A DNA stretch of 64,000 nt, taken from Marinobacterium alkalitolerans (GTDB taxonomy: Bacteria; Pseudomonadota; Gammaproteobacteria; Pseudomonadales; Balneatricaceae). Made by a program: the position numbers and the translations under genes. The notes under the pieces were generated by a model. That model searched no databases, was not told the DNA's origin, and was given only the letters and a program-made list of their open reading frames with translations. The stretch is taken from contig NZ_JACVEW010000004.1 in the NCBI RefSeq assembly GCF_017776525.1, forward strand, positions 114,199-178,198, read 5' to 3'. Positions within the stretch are counted from its first letter, which is position 1. Each line of letters starts with the position of its first letter. Below, one piece after another: positions 56,482 to 64,000 of the stretch.

Positions 56482-57750
56482 TCAGTCGCGGTTATCGTTC
56501 TCGTCCAGCTGATACAGCTCCTGCACCAGCTCAAGCAGGTCAGAGCGCCCATCCGAAGAAGCCTTGCGTAGCTGGACCGTAGGCTGGTGCAACAGCTTGT
56601 TGGTCAGGCCATGGGCCAGCCGCTGCAACACCTCTTCCGGGTCCTTGCCGTTTTTGAGCTGCTTGCGTGACTTCTCCAGCTCCTGCTGAGCCACGGCTAC
56701 CGCCTGTTCACGCAGCAGGCGCAGCGTCGCCACGGCATCCAGCTCACGCAACTGGCGCATGTACTCCAGCGCCCCCGTTTCAATGATGCCTTCAGCTTCG
56801 CTGGCTGCGCTCTGGCGCTCACGCTGGTTTTCTTCGATGACTTCACGCAGGTCGTCAACGGTATAGAGGTAGACATCATCCAGATCGCCTACCTGGGGTT
56901 CGATATCACGCGGGACCGCAATATCGACCATGAAGATGGGTCGGTGCTTGCGTTTCTTGAGGGCAGCCTCGACGGCCCCCTTGCCCAGAATGGGCAGCTG
57001 ACTGGCCGTGGACGCGATCAGAATATCGGTATCGGGCAGCTCGTCGGGAATCTGGCTCAACTCAACCGCTCGGCCATCAAACTCTTCGGCCACCGCCAGC
57101 GCACGCGCCAGGGTTCGGTTGGCCACGGTGATCTGCTCCACACCGGCTCGCTTGAGATGACGTGCGACCAGCTCGATGGTTTCACCGGCACCGATCAACA
57201 GTGCGCGGCTACTGCTCATGTCGGCGAATATATGCTGCGCCAGATTCACTGCGGCATAGGCCACGGAGACCGGGTTCTGACCGATGGCGGTCTGACTGCG
57301 GACCTGCTTGGCGACTGAGAAGGTACTGCGGAACAGGCGTCCCAGCTCGACACTGGCCAGTCCGGCTTCCTGAGCGACCGAATAGGCGGACTTCAACTGC
57401 CCCAGAATCTGGGGTTCGCCCAGCACCAGAGAGTCCAGACCACTGGCCACACGCATCATGTGGCGTACCGCGGCTTCATCCCAGTAGGCATAGGAACAGC
57501 GCTGCAGCTCATCCACATCCAGACCGTGGTACTGGCCCAGCCACTCCAGCAGTGCACGCGTCCCCTCGATGTCGGTCGCACAGTACAGCTCGGTGCGGTT
57601 ACAGGTGGAGAGGATGGCAACCTCGTCGAGATTCGCCATGCGTTTTGCTTCCTGAAGCGCCTCGCACAGGGATTCGGGCGCAAAAGCCACACGCTCTCGC
57701 ACCTCGACGGAAGCCGTTTTGTGATTGATACCTAACGCCAGCAGAGCCAT
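56482..57750 (-). CDS. hemA: Glutamyl-tRNA reductase HemA
   Basis: A 422-residue enzyme reducing Glu-tRNA(Glu) to glutamate-1-semialdehyde, the first step of C5 tetrapyrrole synthesis. The start is [21 protein letters not shown]; the open frame runs on to 57888, but family alignment starts here. The catalytic cysteine is in STCNRTELY, followed by the NADPH-binding [13 protein letters not shown] and a C-terminal dimerisation helix. Divergent from the TPR lipoprotein gene. Confidence 0.96.
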   Translation of the reverse strand: MALLALGINHKTASVEVRERVAFAPESLCEALQEAKRMANLDEVAILSTCNRTELYCATDIEGTRALLEWLGQYHGLDVDELQRCSYAYWDEAAVRHMMRVASGLDSLVLGEPQILGQLKSAYSVAQEAGLASVELGRLFRSTFSVAKQVRSQTAIGQNPVSVAYAAVNLAQHIFADMSSSRALLIGAGETIELVARHLKRAGVEQITVANRTLARALAVAEEFDGRAVELSQIPDELPDTDILIASTASQLPILGKGAVEAALKKRKHRPIFMVDIAVPRDIEPQVGDLDDVYLYTVDDLREVIEENQRERQSAASEAEGIIETGALEYMRQLRELDAVATLRLLREQAVAVAQQELEKSRKQLKNGKDPEEVLQRLAHGLTNKLLHQPTVQLRKASSDGRSDLLELVQELYQLDENDNRD

Positions 57751-57881
57751 ACAGGTTCGCGTCACCCCATTACAGACAAGCGCGTCATGATACACCTTTG
57801 CCGCCTCGGGATTAACCCATCCCGGCTTCCTTACCGTACACTGCATAATAAAGGCGCCCATCAGCTGCGCCGGGTCGCCCC

Positions 57882-57911
57882 ATGACAAGCTCGGGGGCTC
57901 TACTCTATAGT
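57882..57911 (+). promoter_or_regulatory. Sigma-70 promoter of the TPR-lolB unit
   Basis: ATGACA (57882-57887; 5 of 6 to consensus) and TATAGT (57906-57911; 5 of 6) with an 18-nt spacer. Transcription would begin near 57918. This makes the GTG at 57910, inside the -10, impossible as a start and supports GTG 57943. Confidence 0.6.
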
Positions 57912-57942
57912 GGCAAGTTCAACCCTCGGCAGGAACGGAACC

Positions 57943-59664
57943 GTGAAAAAACTGAGGACGCTCACCAGCCTGATCTGCATTCCGGTACTGCTGGCATCCG
58001 GATGTGCCCAGCAGCCCAGCCCAACGGCACCCCAGACGGAGTTACAGCCGTTTGCCAGCTCCCCTCCCGCGCCGGGAGAGCTGAATGCCGACAGTCTGTT
58101 TGACCTGCTGACAGCCGAGCTGGCCGGCAAACAGGGCCGCTTTGATCTGGCCCTGAAACGCTATCTGACACAGGCGGAAGTCACCGGCGATGCAGCCGTT
58201 GCCGAGCGTGCGACACGCATCGCCCAGTTCCTGCGAGACCCGGAAAAAGTGCTTCAGGCCAGCCAGCTGTGGAGTCGCATCGAGCCGGAGGCACTGGAGC
58301 CTCTCCATATTCGCGCCAACATCCTGCTGCACGAGGGTCAGTTCGAGGCGGCAGAACCCCTGCTGGAGCAGGTGCTGGATCAGGGCGGAGACGAAGCCCT
58401 GGCCATGATTACCGGGCAGGCCGATGACATGCCGCCGGAGGTAGCACGCCGCTACTACGCACTGCTCACCCGTCTGGGCGCAGACATGCCGGATCGGCTG
58501 GACTACCTGCTGGCACGGGTCATGCTGCTGCAGCGCTTGGGTGAGGTCGATACCGCCGCCAAACTGCTGGATCAGGAACTGACACGTGAGCCGACTCAGG
58601 CCGAGCTGGCACTGCAGCGTGCCGAGCTGCACCGGCGCCAAGGCGAGCCGCTGAAGGGACTGGCACTGGTGGAGAAAGCCATGGCCGAAAACCCCGCTCA
58701 CCCTCGCCTGCCTGCCGTCAGGGCTCAGCTGCTGTTGCTGTCGGGCCAGCATGAGGCGGGCTGGCAAGCAATCAAGCGCGTACTGGCGCAAGAGGACAGC
58801 GACCCGCAGCTACAGTTTTACTTTGCCCTGTTGCTGCTGGAAAACGAGCAGCCCGAGCGCAGCCGCATGCTGCTGGAGCAGCTGCTGGAACGGCACCCCG
58901 AGAACCCCGAGCCGCACTTTTACCTGGGCGTGATCGCTCAACAGCAGGGGCACCGCAAGCAGGCCATCGACCACTACCTTCAGGTCGAAGAGGGGCCCAA
59001 CGCCGTGCAGGCATTCAACCGTGCCCTCTCACTCTATGACCAGCCCCAGCAGGCCGCGGATGTGGAGATGCTGATTGAGGACACAGTGGCACGCCACCCG
59101 GAGCGCCGGGAAACGCTGACCATCCTGTATGCGGAATGGCTGCAACGCCAGGACCTCATCGACACCGCCAATGAAGTCCTGACCGACGCCATCGAACAGT
59201 TGCCCGCCAGTGCCGACCTGCTGTACACCCGTGCCATGATCACGCCGGCCGGTCAGAGTGACGCCATGCTGCGTGACCTGGAGCAGGCCTATACACTCGA
59301 GCCCGAGAGCGCCATGATCCAGAACGCACTGGGTTACACCCTGACACTCTATGCGCCCGAGCAGCTTGAACGTGCGCACACTCTGATCAGCCGGGCACTG
59401 GAGCAGTCCCCGGAAGACCCTGCCATTCTGGACTCCATGGGCTGGGTTCTGTTCAAGCTGGGGCGCACCGAAGAAGCGTTGAACTTTCTGCAGCGCGCCC
59501 ATGATGCCTACCCCGATCCGGAAGTACTGGGACACCTGGTTCAGGTGCTCTGGGAGCTGGGCGAGCGTGAACAGGCACGCAACATGCTCGACAAGGGACT
59601 GGAGCAGACACCCGACAACCTGCACCTGCTGGAAGCCGCTGACGCGATCAAGGACACGCAATGA
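57943..59664 (+). CDS. TPR-repeat outer-membrane lipoprotein
   Basis: A 573-residue precursor with GTG start (AGGAACGGAACC upstream). Signal peptide MKKLRTLTSLICIPVLLASGC, lipidated Cys21. The mature part is built of about ten TPR-like helical pairs (for example LTRLGADMPDRLDYLLARVM, FALLLLENEQPERSRMLLEQ, RAHDAYPDPEVLGHLVQVLW). Similar TPR proteins sit before lolB in many gammaproteobacteria; their role is not well defined but is likely in envelope assembly. It overlaps lolB by 4 nt (ATGA at 59661-59664). Confidence 0.88.
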   Translation: MKKLRTLTSLICIPVLLASGCAQQPSPTAPQTELQPFASSPPAPGELNADSLFDLLTAELAGKQGRFDLALKRYLTQAEVTGDAAVAERATRIAQFLRDPEKVLQASQLWSRIEPEALEPLHIRANILLHEGQFEAAEPLLEQVLDQGGDEALAMITGQADDMPPEVARRYYALLTRLGADMPDRLDYLLARVMLLQRLGEVDTAAKLLDQELTREPTQAELALQRAELHRRQGEPLKGLALVEKAMAENPAHPRLPAVRAQLLLLSGQHEAGWQAIKRVLAQEDSDPQLQFYFALLLLENEQPERSRMLLEQLLERHPENPEPHFYLGVIAQQQGHRKQAIDHYLQVEEGPNAVQAFNRALSLYDQPQQAADVEMLIEDTVARHPERRETLTILYAEWLQRQDLIDTANEVLTDAIEQLPASADLLYTRAMITPAGQSDAMLRDLEQAYTLEPESAMIQNALGYTLTLYAPEQLERAHTLISRALEQSPEDPAILDSMGWVLFKLGRTEEALNFLQRAHDAYPDPEVLGHLVQVLWELGEREQARNMLDKGLEQTPDNLHLLEAADAIKDTQ

Positions 59665-60224
59665 GATACTGTTATATCCTGCTGCTGGCTGCCCTGCTGG
59701 GCGGGTGCAGCCAGTTGCAGCAACCGCCGATACCCGCCTTTGACCCTCAGGCCGCTGCCAGCCTCGAAACCTGGACTGCCGATGGGCGACTGGGCGTGCG
59801 CCTGCCCCATGACAGTTTCAGTGCAGGCATGACCTGGCAGCAGACGGGCGATGACTACCGTATTGCCATCAAGGGGCCTTTGGGGCAGGGCGGGCTGCGC
59901 ATTGAAGGCAACCGGACCGGCGTCAGTCTGGAACGCTCCGGGGATGACAACGTTTACAGAGCCGATACCCCCGAAGCGCTGATGCAAAAGCTGCTGGGCT
60001 GGCACCTGCCTCTGTCGCAGGCCCGCTTCTGGATTCGCGGCCTGCCGGACCCGGCAACAACCTCCTCCCCCCTGCCGTCGCCGGCTCAGGGATTCATCCA
60101 GTCCGGCTGGAAAGTGGAATATCAACGCTTCGCTCAGTCCGGTCTGCGCGTACTGCCCGAGAAACTGCGCTTGCAACATCAGGAACTGCGTCTTACGGTT
60201 ATTATCAGTGACTGGGAGACCTGA
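59661..60224 (+). CDS. lolB: Outer-membrane lipoprotein insertion factor LolB
   Basis: A 187-residue precursor with lipobox LLGGC (Cys16). LolB receives lipoproteins from LolA in the periplasm and inserts them into the outer membrane. The mature part is a one-domain LolA/LolB beta-fold (WTADGRLGVRLPHDSFSAGMTWQQ; IKGPLGQGGLRIEG). Length agrees with other LolB. Its gene is normally followed by ispE, but here only 110 nt separate it from tRNA-Gln. Confidence 0.92.
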   Translation: MRYCYILLLAALLGGCSQLQQPPIPAFDPQAAASLETWTADGRLGVRLPHDSFSAGMTWQQTGDDYRIAIKGPLGQGGLRIEGNRTGVSLERSGDDNVYRADTPEALMQKLLGWHLPLSQARFWIRGLPDPATTSSPLPSPAQGFIQSGWKVEYQRFAQSGLRVLPEKLRLQHQELRLTVIISDWET

Positions 60225-60266
60225 CAGGTCTGACTCGAAACCCGAGACGAATTTCGCAAGCAGGGG

Positions 60267-60297
60267 TTGATTTCTACAAGCCACTTGTAGAGAATAT
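60267..60297 (+). promoter_or_regulatory. Possible promoter and palindrome before tRNA-Gln/prs
   Basis: TTGATT (60267-60272) and GAATAT (60292-60297), 19 nt apart, can form a weak sigma-70 promoter followed by a GC-rich GCGCC. Between them lies a perfect palindrome CTACAAG CCA CTTGTAG (60274-60290). The palindrome could be an operator for the tRNA-Gln-prs unit. Confidence 0.4.
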
Positions 60298-60334
60298 GCG
60301 CCTTCTTAGCGTGGTTCACACCACAGGAGACGAC

Positions 60335-60409
60335 TGGGGTATCGCCAAGCGGTAAGGCACTGGATTCTGATTCCAGCATGCGCAGGTTCGAATCCTGCTA
60401 CCCCAGCCA
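60335..60409 (+). tRNA. tRNA-Gln (anticodon CTG)
   Basis: 75-nt tRNA with encoded CCA. Acceptor arms TGGGGTA/TACCCCA pair, and the anticodon stem CTGGA/TCCAG encloses TTCTGAT, so the anticodon is CTG, reading CAG. It lies between lolB and prs, its usual place in this gene order. Confidence 0.95.
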
Positions 60410-60473
60410 TTTACCAATGACTGACTTCCTCTCTACTTCATCAAATTCCGACGCAATCGAGAAGGTAATCGCC

Positions 60474-61415
60474 GTGTCTAAAATGATGGTCTTCACCGGA
60501 AACGCCAATCCGGAGCTGGCTCAGAAAGTTGTCGAACGCCTCGATATCCCGATGGGCAAAGCACATGTAGGCCGTTTCAGTGACGGCGAAGTCAGTGTTG
60601 AAATTCAGGAAAATGTCCGCGGCAAGGACGTTTTCATCATTCAGTCCACCTGCGCACCGACCAACGACAACCTGATGGAACTGATCGTGTTCGCTGACGC
60701 CATGCGCCGCGCATCCGCAACACGCATCACGGCCGTTATCCCCTACTTCGGCTATGCGCGCCAGGATCGCCGTCCGCGTTCTGCACGTGTCCCCATCAGC
60801 GCCAAGGTCGTGGCCAGCATGATCTCCAGCGTCGGCATCGACCGCGTTCTGACCGTCGATCTGCACGCCGACCAGATTCAGGGCTTCTTCGACATTCCGG
60901 TCGACAATGTATACGGCTCCCCCATTCTGCTGGATGACATCATCGACCAGCAGTATGAAGACGTGACCGTTGTTTCCCCGGACGTGGGCGGTGTGGTCCG
61001 TGCACGTGCCGTTGCCAAGCAGCTGGACTGTGACTTGGCGATCATCGACAAGCGTCGCGAGCGCGCCAACGAAGCGCAGGTGATGAACATCATCGGTGAC
61101 GTGTCCGGTCGTACCTGCATTCTGGTAGACGACATGTGTGACACCGCCGGCACCCTGTGCAAGGCTGCCAAGGCATTGAAAGACAAGGGCGCTGCCCGTG
61201 TCGTGTCTTATGTGACACACCCGGTCCTGTCCGGACCTGCCATCAACAACGTTATCGCCTCGGAGCTGGATGAGCTGGTCGTAACCGACACCATCCCGCT
61301 GTCCGAGCAGGCTCAGAAGTGCGACAAGATCCGTCAGATGTCACTGTCGCCGCTGCTGGCCGAAGCAGTCCGTCGTGTCTGCAATGAAGAATCCATCAGT
61401 GCCATGTTCCGCTAA
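60474..61415 (+). CDS. prs: Ribose-phosphate pyrophosphokinase Prs
   Basis: A 313-residue enzyme making PRPP from ribose-5-phosphate and ATP for nucleotide, His and Trp synthesis. GTG 60474 is chosen because [15 protein letters not shown] aligns with the standard N-terminus and GAGAAGG precedes it; ATG 60417 would add 19 extra residues. Motifs: [20 protein letters not shown] [29 protein letters not shown] (flexible loop), and PRPP site [10 protein letters not shown]. It is in the usual tRNA-Gln-prs-rplY-pth-ychF order. Confidence 0.95.
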   Translation: MSKMMVFTGNANPELAQKVVERLDIPMGKAHVGRFSDGEVSVEIQENVRGKDVFIIQSTCAPTNDNLMELIVFADAMRRASATRITAVIPYFGYARQDRRPRSARVPISAKVVASMISSVGIDRVLTVDLHADQIQGFFDIPVDNVYGSPILLDDIIDQQYEDVTVVSPDVGGVVRARAVAKQLDCDLAIIDKRRERANEAQVMNIIGDVSGRTCILVDDMCDTAGTLCKAAKALKDKGAARVVSYVTHPVLSGPAINNVIASELDELVVTDTIPLSEQAQKCDKIRQMSLSPLLAEAVRRVCNEESISAMFR

Positions 61416-61478
61416 GCGGAGGCACTGACCTGCGGGCCTGGCCCGTTAACTTAAGCGACTCCTCGGAGTCATTCACAC

Positions 61479-61513
61479 GCTGCATGCTTCTGGTCGCGGG
61501 GGTATGCAGCTTT
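61479..61513 (+). terminator. Stem-loop between prs and rplY
   Basis: GCTGCAT (61479-61485) pairs with ATGCAGC (61504-61510) and is followed by TTT. A smaller hairpin GACTCC TC GGAGTC is at 61457-61470. This 119-nt gap could attenuate transcription into rplY or provide a leader. Confidence 0.4.
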
Positions 61514-61534
61514 AATGTATAAGGTAATAAACTC

Positions 61535-62125
61535 ATGGCTAAATTCACTGTTAATGCTGTTGCCCGTGACGATCAGGGGAAAGGTGCGAGCCGCCGCCTG
61601 CGTCGTGAAGGTCTGCTTCCGGGCATCATCTACGGTTCTTCTGAACCGAAAGCAATCTCCGTTGTTGCACGCGATCTGTATCGCATGCTGCTGGAAGACG
61701 GCTTCTACTCCTCCATCCTGAACCTGAACCTGGATGGCAAGGACGAGCCGGTTATCATCAAGGACCTGCAGCGCCACCCGTCCAAGCCGCTGGTTCTGCA
61801 CGCTGACTTCCAGCGCATCGACGACAACCAGAAGATCAAGCTGCAGGTACCGCTGAAGTTCGTCAACTTCGAAAAGTCTGCTGCATCCAAGGCGGCTGCC
61901 AAGTTCGCTCAGGAAGCATCTACTGTTGAGATCCTGTGCCTGCCGAAGGATCTGCCGGAAGTACTGGAAGTTGATCTGAGCAAAATCGAAATGGGCCAGA
62001 TTGCCCACCTGTCCGACATTGTGCTGCCGGAAGGTGTTGAGGTCGTTGCCCTGCGTCGCGGTTCTGACCACGACCAGAGTATCGGTTACTGCTACGCACC
62101 GCGTGGCGCCAAAGCCGGCAAGTAA
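61535..62125 (+). CDS. rplY: Ribosomal protein bL25 (CTC-type long form)
   Basis: A 196-residue long-form L25 with an N-terminal 5S-rRNA-binding domain (MAKFTVNAVARDDQGKGASR; LRREGLLPGIIYG) and a C-terminal CTC/TL5-type domain (VEILCLPKDLPEVLEVDLSK). Upstream TAAGGT ribosome-binding site. E. coli has only the short 94-residue form; the long form is common in many bacteria. It is next to pth and ychF, a conserved neighbourhood. Confidence 0.95.
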   Translation: MAKFTVNAVARDDQGKGASRRLRREGLLPGIIYGSSEPKAISVVARDLYRMLLEDGFYSSILNLNLDGKDEPVIIKDLQRHPSKPLVLHADFQRIDDNQKIKLQVPLKFVNFEKSAASKAAAKFAQEASTVEILCLPKDLPEVLEVDLSKIEMGQIAHLSDIVLPEGVEVVALRRGSDHDQSIGYCYAPRGAKAGK

Positions 62126-62146
62126 GCGTAGACCACAGGCACTGGC

Positions 62147-62734
62147 ATGAAGGACCGGATTCAACTGATCGTCGGTCTCGGCAACCCCGGGACGGAATAC
62201 AGCCAAACCCGTCACAATGCCGGTGCCCAGCTGGTGGAGCAGCTTGCTGCCCACCAGCACACCCCCCTGCAGCCGGAGAAAAAGTTCTTCGGTCTCTACG
62301 GCAAGGTTCTGATCGACCATCGTCCTGTTCATCTGCTGATTCCGACCACTTACATGAATCGCAGTGGCCAGGCTGTCGCCGCACTTGCCAATTTCTACAA
62401 GATTCCCACCAGCGATATTCTGGTCGTCCATGACGAACTGGATATCCCACCCGGCACCGCACGCCTGAAACAGGGCGGAGGTCACGGTGGACACAACGGC
62501 TTGCGCGACATCATCAGCAAGCTGGGGAACGACCGTAATTTTTACCGTTTGCGTGTTGGTATCGGCCACCCTGGCAGTGCCGCTCAGGTATCCGACTTTG
62601 TCCTGAGCAAGGCCCCGGTGCCCGAACGTGACAAGACGCAGGCGGCCATTGACGAAGCACTGAGGTATCTGCCCCTGGCCCTGAACGGGGACTGGGCGAA
62701 GGCAATGAATCAGCTGCACAGCTTCAACGGCTAA
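62147..62734 (+). CDS. pth: Peptidyl-tRNA hydrolase
   Basis: A 195-residue enzyme recycling peptidyl-tRNA released from stalled ribosomes. Active-site His and the family signature are seen in [18 protein letters not shown], with [15 protein letters not shown] VVHDELDIP and [16 protein letters not shown] follows 21 nt after rplY and ends 20 nt before ychF. Normal length. Confidence 0.97.
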   Translation: MKDRIQLIVGLGNPGTEYSQTRHNAGAQLVEQLAAHQHTPLQPEKKFFGLYGKVLIDHRPVHLLIPTTYMNRSGQAVAALANFYKIPTSDILVVHDELDIPPGTARLKQGGGHGGHNGLRDIISKLGNDRNFYRLRVGIGHPGSAAQVSDFVLSKAPVPERDKTQAAIDEALRYLPLALNGDWAKAMNQLHSFNG

Positions 62735-62754
62735 CTTCAACACAGGATCTAAGC

Positions 62755-63846
62755 ATGGGTTTCAAATGCGGTATTGTCGGCCTGCCCAACGTCGGCAAAT
62801 CTACGCTCTTTAATGCCCTGACCAAGGCGGGCATTGACGCTGAAAACTTCCCTTTCTGCACGATTGAGCCAAATGCCGGTGTAGTACCGATGCCGGATCC
62901 GCGCCTCAACGCACTGGCGGAAATCGTCAAGCCCGAGAAGGTGATTCCCACCACCATGGAGTTTGTCGATATCGCCGGACTGGTCGCGGGCGCATCCAAG
63001 GGCGAAGGCCTGGGCAACAAGTTCCTCGCCAACATCCGCGAGACAGATGCCATCGCGCACGTAGTACGCTGCTTTGAAGATGACAATGTTATCCACGTGG
63101 CCAACCGCATCCACCCGCTGGAAGACATTGAAACCATCAATCTGGAACTGGCTCTGGCCGACCTCGAATCCTGCGAGAAGCAGTTGCAGCGTGTTCAGCG
63201 CACTGCCAAGGGCGGTGACAAGGAAGCCATTGCAGCCAAGGCGCTGCTGGAAAAACTGATTCCGCATCTGGAAGAAGGCCAGCCGGTACGTGCCCTGTCG
63301 CTGGACGAGAACGAACAGAAGCTGGTGCGCACCTTCCACCTGCTGACCACCAAGCCGACCATGTACATTGCGAACGTCTCCGAGGACGGTTTCGACGACA
63401 ACCCTTACCTGGATCAGGTGAAGGAGCTTGCCGCATCCGAAGGCGCTGAAGTGGTCGCCATCTGCAACAAGCTGGAATCCGAAATCTCCGAACTGGAAGA
63501 TGACGAGAAGCTCGAGTTTCTGCAGGACATGGGCATGGAAGAGCCGGGCCTCGACCGTGTAATCCGCGCCGGGTACAGCCTGCTGGGACTGCAGACCTAC
63601 TTCACGGCCGGTGTTAAGGAAGTGCGTGCCTGGACCGTCAAGATCGGTGCAACCGCCCCTCAGGCAGCCGGTGTTATCCACACCGACTTCGAGAAGGGTT
63701 TCATCCGTGCTGAAGTGATCAGCTATGACGACTTTATCACCCACAAGGGTGAGCAGGGCGCGAAGGATGCAGGCCGCTGGAGACTGGAAGGCAAAGAGTA
63801 CATCGTACAGGATGGCGATGTGGTCCACTTCCGCTTTAACGTCTGA
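62755..63846 (+). CDS. ychF: Redox-regulated ATPase/GTPase YchF
   Basis: A 363-residue P-loop protein of the Obg/YchF group: GLPNVGKST (G1), FVDIAGLV (G3), a coiled-coil domain (about 130-190) and C-terminal TGS domain ([24 protein letters not shown] region). YchF binds the 70S ribosome and prefers ATP over GTP. It is last gene of the prs-rplY-pth-ychF cluster, with GGATC near the ATG. Confidence 0.96.
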   Translation: MGFKCGIVGLPNVGKSTLFNALTKAGIDAENFPFCTIEPNAGVVPMPDPRLNALAEIVKPEKVIPTTMEFVDIAGLVAGASKGEGLGNKFLANIRETDAIAHVVRCFEDDNVIHVANRIHPLEDIETINLELALADLESCEKQLQRVQRTAKGGDKEAIAAKALLEKLIPHLEEGQPVRALSLDENEQKLVRTFHLLTTKPTMYIANVSEDGFDDNPYLDQVKELAASEGAEVVAICNKLESEISELEDDEKLEFLQDMGMEEPGLDRVIRAGYSLLGLQTYFTAGVKEVRAWTVKIGATAPQAAGVIHTDFEKGFIRAEVISYDDFITHKGEQGAKDAGRWRLEGKEYIVQDGDVVHFRFNV

Positions 63847-63874
63847 TTTTTTTAAACTTTTTTCGTTCAGGCCG

Positions 63875-63903
63875 TTGACAGGTTTTTAAAAACAGGGAAT
63901 AAT
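63875..63903 (+). promoter_or_regulatory. Strong sigma-70 promoter of tRNA-Met
   Basis: Perfect TTGACA (63875-63880), a 17-nt spacer, AATAAT (63898-63903; 5 of 6) and a GC-rich discriminator TCGCGGCC. T-runs at 63847-63863 between the ychF stop and this promoter may end the upstream transcript. Typical stable-RNA promoter. Confidence 0.8.
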
Positions 63904-63923
63904 TCGCGGCCTTGAAAGCAGTT

Positions 63924-64000
63924 GGCAATGTAGCTCAGTTGGTTAGAGCATCGCATTCATAATGCGAGGGTCGCAGGTTCGAGTCCCGCCATTGCCACCA
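63924..64000 (+). tRNA. tRNA-Met (anticodon CAT)
   Basis: 77-nt tRNA with encoded CCA, acceptor GGCAATG/CATTGCC fully paired, anticodon loop TTCATAA giving CAT. The paired first position G-C is that of an elongator tRNA-Met rather than initiator. It ends exactly at the window edge. Confidence 0.93.

Noticed and set aside
61469..62743. 424-codon minus-strand open frame opposite rplY and pth
   Set aside because: Antisense to two conserved housekeeping genes.
62749..63828. 359-codon minus-strand open frame opposite ychF
   Set aside because: Antisense shadow of ychF; no independent support.

Overview
The window is a gene-dense, GC-rich stretch of gammaproteobacterial chromosome. Gene orders such as dapC-dapD-dapE, hemA-prfA-prmC-moeB and lolB-tRNA-Gln-prs-rplY-pth-ychF, long Pseudomonas-type proteins, an ectoine hydroxylase and many c-di-GMP proteins suggest a marine or halotolerant member of the Oceanospirillales/Pseudomonadales (for example a Marinobacterium-like lineage). 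The lineage is an inference; no rRNA is present. I saw no insertion sequence, prophage or CRISPR array.

Layout. 1-7.6 kb: lysine/diaminopimelate genes (dapC end, ArsC-like protein, dapD, dapE), rlmA, two small proteins, zntB, an EamA transporter, a hypothetical protein and greB. 7.7-8.2 kb: minus-strand tRNA cluster Ser-Asn-Lys-Lys with a good promoter. 8.2-17.3 kb: a minus-strand signalling block, with a membrane PAS-GGDEF-EAL protein translationally coupled to a solute-binding protein, an NlpC/P60 lipoprotein, and an overlapping hybrid histidine kinase / REC-EAL pair. 17.5-25.5 kb: SrmB-like helicase, MgtC/DUF4010 membrane protein, LonB-like protease and aconitase AcnA. 25.6-31 kb: aminotransferase divergent from an RpiR-type regulator with two palindromes between them, a Cache-GGDEF cyclase, and orphan ectD. 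31-37.7 kb: minus-strand redox group with a dihydroorotate-dehydrogenase-like protein, NifJ, a CBS protein, an ABM monooxygenase and small exported proteins. 37.8-44.1 kb: complete livJHMGF branched-chain amino acid ABC operon followed by an MFS gene. 44.1-46.7 kb: metallophosphoesterase, lipid-kinase-like protein and a YbaY-META lipoprotein. 46.8-49.5 kb: an Hvf-type RiPP metallophore operon (precursor, MNIO/DUF692 enzyme, DUF2063 partner, DoxX protein). 49.5-53.4 kb: two AEC carriers, an EamA transporter and an ankyrin protein. 53.4-64 kb: housekeeping genes for CoA binding, moeB, prmC, prfA, hemA, a TPR lipoprotein, lolB, tRNA-Gln, prs, rplY, pth, ychF and tRNA-Met.

The most interesting locus is the Hvf-type operon. 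Its secreted precursor carries five Lys-Cys-Gly units (two EGKCG, three EAKCG) built by internal DNA duplication. It sits behind an A/T-rich palindrome and a possible ECF-sigma promoter. By analogy with Haemophilus HvfABC it should make a peptide with post-translationally modified cysteines that binds copper. Other points worth checking are the solute-binding-protein/c-di-GMP pair, the absence of ispE from its usual place between lolB and tRNA-Gln/prs, a dihydroorotate-dehydrogenase homologue without the catalytic loop next to nifJ, and a symmetric operator pair in front of the RpiR regulator.
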